A stretch of DNA of 64,000 bases from Intestinimonas sp052065695 (GCF_052065695.1 NZ_JBQHTM010000006.1:40722-104721); one strand, 5' to 3'. Positions 25,073 through 33,462 are shown, numbered from the stretch's first letter. The notes: generated by a model not told the origin, from the sequence alone. Made by a program: numbers and translations.

Positions 25073-25088
25073 CTGTTGCTGGTAAAAT
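25060..25088 (+). promoter_or_regulatory. SigmaA promoter of fba
   Basis: TTGCAT (25060-25065), 17-base spacer, TAAAAT (25083-25088). Its -35 lies inside the pfp promoter spacer, next to the pfp -35. Confidence 0.7.
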
Positions 25089-25154
25089 CAATGTTGAAAA
25101 GAGAAGGGGAGTGCTTCCTCTTTTCCTGAACAATGATTTAAGGAGATGAGTCGT

Positions 25155-26123
25155 ATGCCTCTGGTCACTTCCAAGGAAATGTTCGAGAAGGCCTACAACG
25201 GTGGTTATGCCATCGGCGCGTTCAACGTCAATAACATGGAGATCGTGCAGGGCATTACTGAGGCCGCCCGTGACCTAAACGCCCCCCTGATCCTCCAGGT
25301 GTCCAAGGGTGCCCGTGCCTACGCCAACCACACCTATCTGGTGAAGCTGGTGGAGGCTGCTGTTATCGAGTGCCCCAACATCCCCATCGTGCTCCACCTG
25401 GATCACGGTCCAGACTTTGAGACCTGTAAGTCCTGCATCGACGGAGGCTTTACCTCCGTCATGATCGACGCCTCCTCCAAGCCTTTCGAGGAGAATGTGG
25501 AGATCACCAAGAAGGTGGTCGAGTACGCCCACGACCACGGCGTGGTGGTGGAGGCCGAACTGGGCACCCTGGCTGGCATTGAGGACGATGTGAAGGTGGC
25601 CGCCCATGCCGCTTCTTACACCCGTCCCGAAGAGGTGGAGGAGTTCGTCTCCAAGACCGGCTGTGACTCTCTGGCCATCGCCATCGGCACCAGCCACGGC
25701 GCCTATAAGTTCACCCCCGAGCAGTGCACCCGGAATGAGAAGGGCGTCCTGGTTCCCCCTCCGTTGCGCTTCGACGTGCTGGAGGAGGTCTCTAAGCGCC
25801 TGCCCGGCTTCCCCATTGTGCTCCACGGCTCCTCCAGCGTGCCCCAGGAGTATGTGAAGATGATTAACGAGAATGGTGGAAAGATGCCCGACGCCGTGGG
25901 CATCCCCGAGGAGCAGCTGCGCAAGGCCGCTTCCATGTCCGTGTGTAAGATTAACATCGACTCCGACCTGCGTCTGGCCATGACCGGCACTATCCGTCAG
26001 TTCTTCAATGAGCATCCTGACAAGTTCGACCCCCGCGAGTACCTGAAGCCCGCCCGCGCCAACATCAAGGCTCTGGTGGCCCACAAGATCGTGGACGTGC
26101 TTGGCTGCGATGGCAAGGCCTGA
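25155..26123 (+). CDS. fba: Class II fructose-bisphosphate aldolase
   Basis: 322-residue zinc aldolase. HLDHGPDFETC carries the catalytic Asp and a Zn-ligand His, EAELGTLAG is the family loop, and later His ligands are in GTSHGAYKF and VLHGSSSVP. ATG 25155 lies 9 bases after AAGGAG; the ATG at 25146 touches the Shine-Dalgarno and is unlikely. It cleaves the product of the two phosphofructokinases, one of them divergently encoded here. Confidence 0.95.
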   Translation: MPLVTSKEMFEKAYNGGYAIGAFNVNNMEIVQGITEAARDLNAPLILQVSKGARAYANHTYLVKLVEAAVIECPNIPIVLHLDHGPDFETCKSCIDGGFTSVMIDASSKPFEENVEITKKVVEYAHDHGVVVEAELGTLAGIEDDVKVAAHAASYTRPEEVEEFVSKTGCDSLAIAIGTSHGAYKFTPEQCTRNEKGVLVPPPLRFDVLEEVSKRLPGFPIVLHGSSSVPQEYVKMINENGGKMPDAVGIPEEQLRKAASMSVCKINIDSDLRLAMTGTIRQFFNEHPDKFDPREYLKPARANIKALVAHKIVDVLGCDGKA

Positions 26124-26148
26124 TCTATAAATTTCAAACGTAGAAGGA

Positions 26149-26178
26149 GGGAGGCGCACAGCGCCTCCCCCTTTCTTT
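26149..26178 (+). terminator. Terminator after fba
   Basis: GGGAGGCGC-ACA-GCGCCTCCC then CCTTTCTTT. The 3' arm and tail can alternatively pair with the Shine-Dalgarno of the next gene (see findings). Confidence 0.88.
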
Positions 26179-26203
26179 AACATGAAAAGAGGGGGAGGCC
26201 GCC

Positions 26204-26752
26204 ATGAGCGCAGCCCAGTTGAAGCATTATCTGAATGCCACCGGTATCCTGGCTTGCAACACCGACATCCACCTGCGCTGTCTGGAGGATATTGGCTGCT
26301 CCTGGGCTGACGCTGTGGAGCTGATTGAGAAAAAGGAGATCTTCCTCAGCAAAGTCTATCGGAAGCGCACGGTCTATTTGTCGCCCAAGGTCTACCACCT
26401 GTTCAAACAGTGTAGAGCACAGCGCCCCATGCCGGGGCCAGCACGGCGGCTCTATGAGATTCTCCAGGGCATTCCGTGCGGACTGGAGACCGGCGAGCTG
26501 CGGGAATTGGCCCAGATGGACCAGCGCACTCTCCTCACGGCTATGGATTTCCTGTTGGAGGAGCTCTACATCACCGCCGTGGGCAATGGCCGCTGGCTCA
26601 ATCCCAACTGGTCTACCTACCGATACGGGACGGCGGAGCACTGGGAGGCTGCCGCCGAGCCCCGGTCGGAGGTGGAGGACCCCAGAGGGACCCTGATGGA
26701 ATTCCTATCTTGGAGCATGCCGGAGGAGGAAATCCGTCGGCTAATCCGGTAA
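26204..26752 (+). CDS. Conserved hypothetical protein, possible winged-helix fold
   Basis: 182 residues, soluble, no signal peptide or membrane helix. I do not recognise the family with confidence. The middle (about 80-125, RRLYEILQGIPCGLETGELR and on to MDFLLEELYITAVGNG) has the alternation of helices and a short beta hairpin seen in winged-helix domains. Tryptophan-rich WLNPNWSTYRYG follows. The C-terminus is acidic and helical. It stands alone between two terminators, so it needs read-through from fba or a hidden promoter. Its GGGGGAGG Shine-Dalgarno is complementary to the fba terminator arm. Confidence 0.7.
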   Translation: MSAAQLKHYLNATGILACNTDIHLRCLEDIGCSWADAVELIEKKEIFLSKVYRKRTVYLSPKVYHLFKQCRAQRPMPGPARRLYEILQGIPCGLETGELRELAQMDQRTLLTAMDFLLEELYITAVGNGRWLNPNWSTYRYGTAEHWEAAAEPRSEVEDPRGTLMEFLSWSMPEEEIRRLIR

Positions 26753-26760
26753 AATGAAAA

Positions 26761-26801
26761 CGAGAGCACTGCGGGTCAAAACCGCAGTGCTCTCGTTTTT
26801 T
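26761..26801. terminator. Strong intrinsic terminator
   Basis: CGAGAGCACTGCGG / CCGCAGTGCTCTCG, 14-bp perfect stem, six T on the + side and A-rich on the other, between convergent genes. Confidence 0.95.
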
Positions 26802-26805
26802 GTCA

Positions 26806-27450
26806 TTATAAGGCGCGGAACAGGTCCTCTGGGGTATCTATGATGGCAGAGGCGCCGTGCGCCATCAGAAAATCACGGCTCCGAAAGCCCCAGGAGACCG
26901 ACAGGCAGGGGAGCCCGGCGTTGGCCGCCGTCTGGATATCCACGTCGGAATCCCCCACATAGACGCAGTGGTCCGGATGAACGCCCAATTCCGCAACACA
27001 CAGGTCCACCAGATCCCGGGCGGGCTTCTTCTGCGCTCCGGGACGCTCGCCGATGGCAACAGGGAGGAGGCCACCAAAGTGCTCCCGGCAGAGCTCCTTT
27101 ACCGCACCGTCGAATTTATTGGATACCACTCCCACTTTACAGTCATTGTTTTGCAGCTGTTTGAGTAGCTTCAGGATACCAGGATAGGGGGCGGTCTGAT
27201 CCCGCATATGTACCATATAGTCTTTCTTGAACCACTCCAAGCAGTCCAGGGTCAGTGTTTCATCAGTGCCGGCTGGTACAGCCCGGCGGATGAGCTTCTC
27301 CACACCGTTTCCCACAAATTGTCGGACCTCATCCAGGGACCGTTGAGGCAGATCAAAGTGTGTCAGAGCCCGATTGGTACTGGCCGCCAGGTCATCCAGA
27401 GTGTTGAGCAGAGTACCATCCAAATCAAAAATCACTGCTTCGTAACGCAT
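26806..27450 (-). CDS. HAD-superfamily phosphatase, phosphoglycolate phosphatase-like
   Basis: 214 residues. HAD motif I is DLDGTLLNT (nucleophile Asp near residue 9), motif II Ser/Thr is in VVSNKFDG, motif III Lys in the GAQKKPARDL region, and motif IV is YVGDSDVDIQTA. A helical cap lies between motifs I and II. It resembles Gph/PpaX-type enzymes, but substrate is not predictable. AAAGGAG lies ahead of the ATG. Confidence 0.88.
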   Translation of the reverse strand: MRYEAVIFDLDGTLLNTLDDLAASTNRALTHFDLPQRSLDEVRQFVGNGVEKLIRRAVPAGTDETLTLDCLEWFKKDYMVHMRDQTAPYPGILKLLKQLQNNDCKVGVVSNKFDGAVKELCREHFGGLLPVAIGERPGAQKKPARDLVDLCVAELGVHPDHCVYVGDSDVDIQTAANAGLPCLSVSWGFRSRDFLMAHGASAIIDTPEDLFRAL

Positions 27451-27530
27451 TGTGTTTCATTTCTCCTTTGTTGTGGCCCGGGTCAGCACTGGCGCATAGC
27501 ATGATACAGCAATGAGAAAGGGTGAATGCC

Positions 27531-28070
27531 ATGCCGTTGCCTATACTCCCATATGACAGGGAGGCTGCGCTCCGATATGCCCATCGCTGGGCGTACAGCC
27601 GGAACCCGGCCTATTATGATTATGAAAACCTGGGAGGAGACTGTACCAACTTTGCCTCCCAGTGTTTGTATGCCGGTACAGGCATCATGAATCTTACGCC
27701 CACCTATGGGTGGTACTACATCGACGCCAATCAGAAATCACCTTCCTGGACGGGTGTGCCTTATTTCTATAACTTCATTACCCGGAAGGAGGAGAGCAGG
27801 GGGCCGTTTGGAGTAGAGACCACCATTGACGGCATTGAGCCGGCGGATTTTGTCCAACTGCGATTTCGGGGCACCACCTTTGGACACACTCCGGTGGTGG
27901 TGGAGGTGGGTGACCCGCCCACGTTGGAAAATATCCTGGTGGCCGCCCATAGCTATGACGCCGACTTCCGGCCGCTGAGTACCTATTTCTTTGAGGAGAT
28001 CCGGTATCTCCACATTTTAGGGGCTTATCCGCCAGAGTTCGCGCCGCCGCCCGGCCCGCCCGTACCCTGA
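27531..28070 (+). CDS. Amidase-domain (Amidase_6-type) protein
   Basis: 179 residues. The segment YDREAALRYAHRWAYSRNPA followed by GGDCTNFASQCLYAG is the hallmark of the putative amidase domain, with the Cys as probable nucleophile. Histidines in FGHTPVVVEV and AAHSYDAD may complete the site. Members are usually secreted cell-wall hydrolases, but no signal peptide is visible here, so it may act inside the cell or after lysis/sporulation. ATG 27531 follows AAAGGG; the GTG at 27522 overlaps it. The 3' end overlaps the convergent recombinase gene by 46 bases. Confidence 0.8.
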   Translation: MPLPILPYDREAALRYAHRWAYSRNPAYYDYENLGGDCTNFASQCLYAGTGIMNLTPTYGWYYIDANQKSPSWTGVPYFYNFITRKEESRGPFGVETTIDGIEPADFVQLRFRGTTFGHTPVVVEVGDPPTLENILVAAHSYDADFRPLSTYFFEEIRYLHILGAYPPEFAPPPGPPVP

Positions 28071-29092
28071 CCGCCGGCCTGTGGTTGTTTTTTCCGACGG
28101 ACCTTGGAGAGTGGTGTGGCACTGGCCGCCATGCGCAACTCGGCGTTGTCTACGTGTGTGTAGATCTGGGTGGTGTTCAGGTTCTCGTGGCCCAGTACCT
28201 CCTGAAGGGTGCGCACATCCACGCCGTTCTGAAGCATCAGGGTGGCCGCCGTGTGGCGGAGCTTGTGGCTGGAGTAAAGGGATGCGTCCAGCCCGGCCTT
28301 TTTCAGGCGTTGTTTGACCATGTAATGGACGGCATCGGTGGTCATACGGGTGTGGCGGCGGGTCAGGAACAGAGCGTTCCGATCCACTGCGGCGCTCTGG
28401 CTGCGCTCGGCCAGCCAGTCATCCAGCGCGTCCCGACAAGCACCATTCAGGAAGATCATCCGCTCCTTGTTGCCCTTGCCCAGCACCCGTAGCTGCTCCT
28501 CGCGTACATCGGTTAGGTTGAGGCCCACCAGCTCCGAGATACGAAGTCCGCAGTTGAGGAACAGCGTCAATATACAGTAATCCCTGGCCCGGTTTGGCTC
28601 GTCCACAGCTTCCAGAAGCTGGATGCTCTCGTCCAGACTCAGATACCGGGGCAGTGATTTTTTGAGCCGGGGGGCGTCCAGGTCCTGCATGGGATTTTCA
28701 CTGATGAGCTTGGCCTTGCTGGAGAGGTATTTGTAAAAGGAGCGGATGGCAGCGATTTTGCGGGCCCGGGCGGAGGGCTCTAGCCCAAAGCCGGAAGAGG
28801 GACTGTTGGCGTGCTTGAGCCGGTCACGGCTGAGGTAGCTCATGTAGCTGTATACGTCGCTGAGGGTGACGGAACGAGCCAGTTCCAAGTCCAGATCGTC
28901 GATGGAGATCTGGTCCAGTTCGGTGGTCCTGGGCACCAGACCACGTTCCAGTTTGATGTAACGGAAGAAGTTACGCAGGTCTAGATAGTATTCATCCACG
29001 GTTTTTTTGGAATGGCCCTGGATGGTCTCATGGTAGACCAGGAAGTCCCGCAGCAGCTTGGGTGCGTCCAATTTATAGTCATTTCGGTCCAT
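28025..29092 (-). CDS. Tyrosine recombinase (XerC/XerD-like)
   Basis: 355 residues. A SAM-like core-binding domain (about 5-110) is followed by a catalytic domain with the expected residues: Arg in CGLRISEL, Lys in GKGNKER, HKLRHT, the H of LGHENLN and the Tyr nucleophile in TTQIYTHV. A Gly/Pro-rich tail follows that is unusual for Xer proteins. It is a second Xer-type enzyme besides the one at 58284, so either could be the chromosome-dimer recombinase; the other lies next to spoIIM and is the better XerD candidate. ATG 29092 follows GGAGGGAGG. A perfect 12-bp-arm inverted repeat sits just upstream. Confidence 0.88.
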   Translation of the reverse strand: MDRNDYKLDAPKLLRDFLVYHETIQGHSKKTVDEYYLDLRNFFRYIKLERGLVPRTTELDQISIDDLDLELARSVTLSDVYSYMSYLSRDRLKHANSPSSGFGLEPSARARKIAAIRSFYKYLSSKAKLISENPMQDLDAPRLKKSLPRYLSLDESIQLLEAVDEPNRARDYCILTLFLNCGLRISELVGLNLTDVREEQLRVLGKGNKERMIFLNGACRDALDDWLAERSQSAAVDRNALFLTRRHTRMTTDAVHYMVKQRLKKAGLDASLYSSHKLRHTAATLMLQNGVDVRTLQEVLGHENLNTTQIYTHVDNAELRMAASATPLSKVRRKKQPQAGGQGTGGPGGGANSGG

Positions 29093-29104
29093 AGCCTCCC
29101 TCCA

Positions 29105-29132
29105 ACTCAACAAAATTTTTATTTTGTTGAGT
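29105..29132. repeat. Perfect inverted repeat upstream of the recombinase gene
   Basis: ACTCAACAAAAT-TTTT-ATTTTGTTGAGT, 12-bp arms with a 4-base centre, starting 13 bases upstream of the start codon and just before the Shine-Dalgarno. It is AT-rich in a GC-rich region. Operator or mRNA hairpin; no T tract, so not an ordinary terminator. Confidence 0.7.
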
Positions 29133-29159
29133 ATAGAGTAGACCCCCCTTTCGGTAGAT

Positions 29160-29189
29160 GGCCCAGGAGACTTTTTGGCCTCCTGGGCC
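29160..29189. other. GC-rich hairpin downstream of radA
   Basis: GGCCCAGGAG / CTCCTGGGCC, 10-bp stem with 10-base loop, no clear T tract. It probably ends or stabilises the radA transcript. Confidence 0.4.
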
Positions 29190-29265
29190 TGATGCTGTTG
29201 ATTTCATGATCGTCTGTTGTTGGTGTTACATATTTTTTGATTGTGTTAGTCGTTTACGGTCCGTC

Positions 29266-30639
29266 TCAGGTCAGGACGGCGGCCAGGGCCTCCCGGATGT
29301 TTTTCACCCGGATGAGTTGCAGGCCGTCCGGCTCCTGGAACCGGGCGCTGTTCCGGGCCGGAATCAAACACTGTGTGAATCCCAGTCGGCACACTTCGCT
29401 GAGCCGTTGTCCAAGCGCGCTCACGGACCTCAGCTCGCCGGTCAGGCCCACCTCGCCGATGGCCGCCAAACTGCCCGGTACGCTCTTATCCCGAAAGCTG
29501 GACGCCATGGCGATGATGGCCGCCAGGTCGGCGGCTGGCTCGTCCAGGCTCAGGCCGCCGATGACGTTGATATAGGCGTCACAGCCGCTGACCATGAGCC
29601 CGCCCCGCTTTTCCAGCACCGCCAGGAGCAGCATAGCCCGGTTGTAGTCAAAGCCGTTGCTGGTCCGCCGAGCATTGCCGTAGCCACTGGGCGCCAGCAG
29701 AGCCTGGACCTCGGCCAAAATGGGTCGTACGCCCTCCATGACACAGGTAACGCAGGTCCCTGGTGTGTCCAGGGGACGCCCGGCCAGCAGGGTTTCCGAC
29801 GGATTGGGCACCTGGGTAAGGCCGCTGTCGGCCATCTCAAAGACACCGATTTCATTGGTAGCACCAAAACGGTTTTTTGCCGCCCGCAGGATGCGGTAGG
29901 ACATGTGGGGCTCCCCTTCAAAGTAGAGCACGCAGTCCACCATATGCTCCAGCACCTTGGGCCCCGCGATGGAACCCTCTTTGTTCACATGGCCGATGAC
30001 AAAGACGGTGACCCCCTGCCCTTTTGCCAGCTGCATGAGAGCCATGGTGCACTCCTTGACCTGGGCCACGCTGCCCGGAGCGCTGGTGTTCTCCCCATGG
30101 TACATGGTTTGGATAGAGTCCACAATGAGCACGTCGGGCCGCAGCTCGGTCACCGATTCAAAGATGTCCTCCAGATCGGTCTCAGCCAGCAGATAGAGCT
30201 CGTCGCTCTCCACGCCCAGGCGGTCGGCCCGGAGCTTGATCTGCCTTTCCGACTCCTCGCCAGAGACGTAGAGCACTTTGGAGCTCTGGCACAGACTCTG
30301 GCAGATCTGGAGCATCAGGGTGGACTTGCCGATGCCGGGGGCGCCGCCCACCAACACCAGAGAGCCCTGGACCGCTCCCCCACCTAGTACCCGGTCCAGT
30401 TCGCTCAGTCCAGTCCGGAACCGAAGCTCGTCGGTAGTCTCTACCTCCCGGATGGGCTTTGGGCGGTTCAACGGCACGCCCCGGACGGCGCTTCTGGCCT
30501 GGGCCGGAGTGGAGCGCTTCTTGGGCTCTGCGGGCTGCTCCACCACGGTGTTCCAGCTACCGCAGGCGGGGCACTTCCCTACCCATTTTGGGGTCTCGTT
30601 TCCGCATTCTGTACAGTAAAAAACGGTTTTTGACTTCAA
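29266..30639 (-). CDS. radA: DNA repair protein RadA
   Basis: 457-residue RecA-like branch-migration helicase. An N-terminal C4 zinc finger (CTEC, CPAC) is followed by Walker A GGAPGIGKST, the RadA-specific KNRFG motif (AAKNRFGATNEIG) and a C-terminal Lon-protease-like domain. The start is TTG 30639 (LKSKTVFYCTEC), with GGAAGTGG upstream; this gives the usual length. It lies 19 bases after cwlD, so the two are likely co-transcribed with the MATE gene. Confidence 0.95.
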   Translation of the reverse strand: MKSKTVFYCTECGNETPKWVGKCPACGSWNTVVEQPAEPKKRSTPAQARSAVRGVPLNRPKPIREVETTDELRFRTGLSELDRVLGGGAVQGSLVLVGGAPGIGKSTLMLQICQSLCQSSKVLYVSGEESERQIKLRADRLGVESDELYLLAETDLEDIFESVTELRPDVLIVDSIQTMYHGENTSAPGSVAQVKECTMALMQLAKGQGVTVFVIGHVNKEGSIAGPKVLEHMVDCVLYFEGEPHMSYRILRAAKNRFGATNEIGVFEMADSGLTQVPNPSETLLAGRPLDTPGTCVTCVMEGVRPILAEVQALLAPSGYGNARRTSNGFDYNRAMLLLAVLEKRGGLMVSGCDAYINVIGGLSLDEPAADLAAIIAMASSFRDKSVPGSLAAIGEVGLTGELRSVSALGQRLSEVCRLGFTQCLIPARNSARFQEPDGLQLIRVKNIREALAAVLT

Positions 30640-30658
30640 GATCGGTCCACTTCCCTTT

Positions 30659-31405
30659 CTATGCCCCCTCCTCAGGGACAGGTGACAAAAGAGCGCTGGC
30701 CAGAGCGGCGGCCAGCTTGGTCTGGTATCCGGGGTTACGCAGCAGAGCGTCCTCCTCCGCATTAGACAAGAACCCACACTCTACCAGAATGGCAGGACAG
30801 GTGACGTGGTCCATCAGATAGACGGCGCCGGGCAGCTTGGCCGCCTGCCTGGTATTCCCCGGATCCAACGCCCGGCGCAGGATCTCCTGAGTGTGCCGGG
30901 CCAGGGGCTGGCTGCTTTCTGCGTCGGCATAAAAGACCTGGGCACCGTGATAGCGGCCGCTGCCAGTATAGGTATTTTGGTGAATGCTTATCAGCAGCGC
31001 GTTCGGGATGGCCTCCACCCGCTCCACACGGTTGCGTAAATCAGAGGCCTTCTTCTCCCGCAGGGTCTGGGCCTCGGGATCGTGGAGGGAGATGTCTTCG
31101 GTGCGGAGAAGCACGGTATCTGCGCCATAAAGGCCCAGAACAGTGTCTAGCCGCAGGGCGATCTCCAGGTTGACGCCGCTCTCCACGGTTCCAGCAGGGG
31201 AAACGGCCCCTCCGTCCTCCCCGCCGTGTCCGGCGTCGATGACCACAGTGGTACCCCGGAGCTGAGCCGGCCCAGCCAGCGTGGGCACCGATGGCCCCGG
31301 CCGGAGCAGGAGACAAGCTGTCCCGGCGGCCAGCAGAAGGGCCGCCAGGCCGAAGATTGTCCTTCTACCCCACCAACGCGAAATTCTTCCCTCCATCTTC
31401 TTCAT
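30659..31405 (-). CDS. cwlD: N-acetylmuramoyl-L-alanine amidase, CwlD-like
   Basis: 248 residues. An N-terminal membrane anchor or signal (about 12-33) precedes an amidase_3 domain with the zinc ligands in DAGHGGEDGG, the Glu in NLEIALRL, HQNTY, and the catalytic Glu in LVECGFLSN. The size and single-domain build match CwlD, which makes muramic-delta-lactam in the spore cortex. ATG 31405 follows a G-rich GGAGGGGGGG. The placement next to radA is common in Clostridia. Confidence 0.87.
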   Translation of the reverse strand: MKKMEGRISRWWGRRTIFGLAALLLAAGTACLLLRPGPSVPTLAGPAQLRGTTVVIDAGHGGEDGGAVSPAGTVESGVNLEIALRLDTVLGLYGADTVLLRTEDISLHDPEAQTLREKKASDLRNRVERVEAIPNALLISIHQNTYTGSGRYHGAQVFYADAESSQPLARHTQEILRRALDPGNTRQAAKLPGAVYLMDHVTCPAILVECGFLSNAEEDALLRNPGYQTKLAAALASALLSPVPEEGA

Positions 31406-31456
31406 GATCGTACCCCCCCTCCCGGCAGTGTATGCCCGGAAAGGCGGCGGCATGTG

Positions 31457-32833
31457 TCAGGCAGGCTCGATAGCAACCGGTGCCGCCCGCTTGTTCAGGA
31501 TTCGTTTAATGGTCAGAAGGTAAACCAGGACCGATACGGCCGTACCACCAAAGTCGGAGATGGGCCCAGTGAAAAAGACAGCCTGGGCACCAAAGTGTGC
31601 AGGAAGGACGAAGAGACTCACGAAATAGAGGCCCTTTCGCCAAAAAGACAAGGGCAGAGAGGCCCGGACCACACCCATGCCGGTAAAACCGTCCACAATG
31701 GTATACTGGACACCCAACGGAATCACACCCAAGGTAAAGATTCGGATGGCCCGGGAGGCCATGGCCACATATTCTGGATCACGGGTGAAAACGAGGACAA
31801 AGACCTGGGGGATCAGCTGGGCTACCAGGAAAAACACGGTGGTAAAGAGGATACATATCAGAACGATATATTTCTGAGCTTCCAGCACCCGGTCGGGGCG
31901 GCGGGCACCGTAATTGAAGCCCAAGATGCTCTGGGTCCCTCCAGTGATGCCGCCCAGGGGCATGGTGATCATCAGCATAAAGCTCTGCATGATGGTGGCG
32001 CAGGTGACCAGCATATCCCCCTCCCCTGCTCCTCCATAACGCTGGAGGATGGTATTCATGGCAATGATCATTACATTGTCCATAGCGATGATGATAAAGG
32101 AGGTTAACCCTACAGTTAGGATGGCACGAACCGTCCTGATGCGGTAACTGCCGAATGTGATGCGAACTGGAGGACGATGACCAAAGAGAAACAGGAGCAC
32201 ATAGGCGCAGGAGGCTATCTGGGAGAGCACTGTAGCCAAGGCCGCACCTTGAACCCCCATATCCAAGAGGAAGATAAAGACAGGGTCCAGCACGATATTG
32301 AGTACCGCACCCAGAAGAACGGAACGCATACCGGCGTTGGCAAAGCCCTGACATACGATAAACTGGTTGAGTCCGGAGGACATAAGAGCGAATACGGTAC
32401 CCATAAGGTAGATGGTGATATAGGCGTCAGCATAGGGAAAGGTAACCGTACTAGCGCCAAACCACATGAGCAGATGTTCCCGAATGAGGAGGGATACAAC
32501 GGTCAGGAAAGCCGATAGAACAAGCAGCATCAAAAAGCAGTTGGCAAGAATCCGTTCCGCTGCATCCCGATCTCCCTCTCCCAGCTTGATACTCATGAGA
32601 GGTGCACCGCCCACACCTACCAGGAAGGCAAAAGCCCCTACAACGGTTACGATAGGACCGCAGATTCCCACTCCGGCCAGGGCTGTGTCGCCAATCTCCG
32701 GAATGTTGCCGATATACATTCGGTCAACAATGCTATAGAACACACTGACGAACTGGGCCAGCATAGAGGGCAGAGCAACCCGCAGTACCAGGGGACGGAT
32801 TGGATCTCTGCCCAGGTCATTTTCACGCTTCAA
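31457..32833 (-). CDS. MATE-family multidrug efflux transporter
   Basis: 458 residues with 12 predicted membrane helices in two homologous halves. Typical MATE segments include IRPLVLRVALPSMLAQFVSV near the N-terminus and PLGGITGGTQSILGFNYGAR at the start of the second half. It is expected to be a Na+- or H+-coupled exporter. The start is TTG 32833 with AGGAGAG upstream; the frame stays open further but runs over the promoter. Substrate unknown. Confidence 0.9.
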   Translation of the reverse strand: MKRENDLGRDPIRPLVLRVALPSMLAQFVSVFYSIVDRMYIGNIPEIGDTALAGVGICGPIVTVVGAFAFLVGVGGAPLMSIKLGEGDRDAAERILANCFLMLLVLSAFLTVVSLLIREHLLMWFGASTVTFPYADAYITIYLMGTVFALMSSGLNQFIVCQGFANAGMRSVLLGAVLNIVLDPVFIFLLDMGVQGAALATVLSQIASCAYVLLFLFGHRPPVRITFGSYRIRTVRAILTVGLTSFIIIAMDNVMIIAMNTILQRYGGAGEGDMLVTCATIMQSFMLMITMPLGGITGGTQSILGFNYGARRPDRVLEAQKYIVLICILFTTVFFLVAQLIPQVFVLVFTRDPEYVAMASRAIRIFTLGVIPLGVQYTIVDGFTGMGVVRASLPLSFWRKGLYFVSLFVLPAHFGAQAVFFTGPISDFGGTAVSVLVYLLTIKRILNKRAAPVAIEPA

Positions 32834-32882
32834 ATCTCTCTCTCCTAAGTGAGTTTCTGGGACACTCCATTGAGCGGACCCC

Positions 32883-32912
32883 ATTATACCATAGGCGGTC
32901 TGAAAAAGTAAA
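32883..32912 (-). promoter_or_regulatory. SigmaA promoter of the MATE-cwlD-radA unit
   Basis: Minus strand TTTACT (32912-32907), 18-base spacer, TATAAT (32888-32883), 50 bases upstream of the TTG. Confidence 0.75.
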
Positions 32913-33005
32913 CAGGGGCCAAGTGTAACTCTGGTGCATAGGATGGGATGGCGGGTTTTCCCGTCAAAGCGGGAGCCGCCAAAATCCAGCGAGGAGGAAC
33001 ATCCC

Positions 33006-33461
33006 GTGTACCCTGAACATGGAACTGAACCCGTACCCTGCGGGGATGCCTGTGGCATTCTGCCGTCCTGTGCGCCTCTGGCAGTACCCTATGTGCCGTT
33101 CCAGCAGACCGGCGCCAAGCGCTATGAGCAGATGGAAGCTTTAAGCAGTGGCACCCTCTACCCTGGTTTGGACCTTCCCTTCCGGGCAAAAAAGACCGCT
33201 GCCGCCGTGGCCGAGAGCCCTCTCACTCAGCTCCAGGCTCTGGAGTTTGTGGTCCAGGAGCTGGCCCTTTATCTAGACACCCATCCCTCTGATGGGGAAG
33301 CCTTTGCTCTCTTCCAAAAGTACACCGCTATGGAGCAGGAGGCCCGTGCTTCCTACGCAGCCGCTAACGGTCCTGTAATGAGGAGCGATGCTGCAGCCAG
33401 CAAGACCTATACCTGGCCTAAGGAGCCGTGGCCCTGGAATTCGGACGAAGGGAGAGGCTGA
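33006..33461 (+). CDS. CotJA-CotJB fusion spore coat protein
   Basis: 151 residues. The first part (about 24-60: LAVPYVPFQQTGAKRYEQME then LYPGLDLPF) matches CotJA. The second (about 75-146: LQALEFVVQELALYLDTHPS and on to YTWPKEPWPWN) matches CotJB. In most spore formers these are separate genes of a cotJABC operon; here they form one frame with an Ala/Lys-rich linker. I chose GTG 33006 for the GGAGG 9 bases upstream; a longer frame from 32934 lacks a good ribosome site. cotJC follows after one base. Confidence 0.83.
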   Translation: MYPEHGTEPVPCGDACGILPSCAPLAVPYVPFQQTGAKRYEQMEALSSGTLYPGLDLPFRAKKTAAAVAESPLTQLQALEFVVQELALYLDTHPSDGEAFALFQKYTAMEQEARASYAAANGPVMRSDAAASKTYTWPKEPWPWNSDEGRG

Positions 33462-33462
33462 C

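Noticed and set aside
32937..32944. SigmaE/K promoter before the cotJ operon (CATAGGAT)
   Set aside because: The -10-like box is present but no matching -35 at the right spacing.
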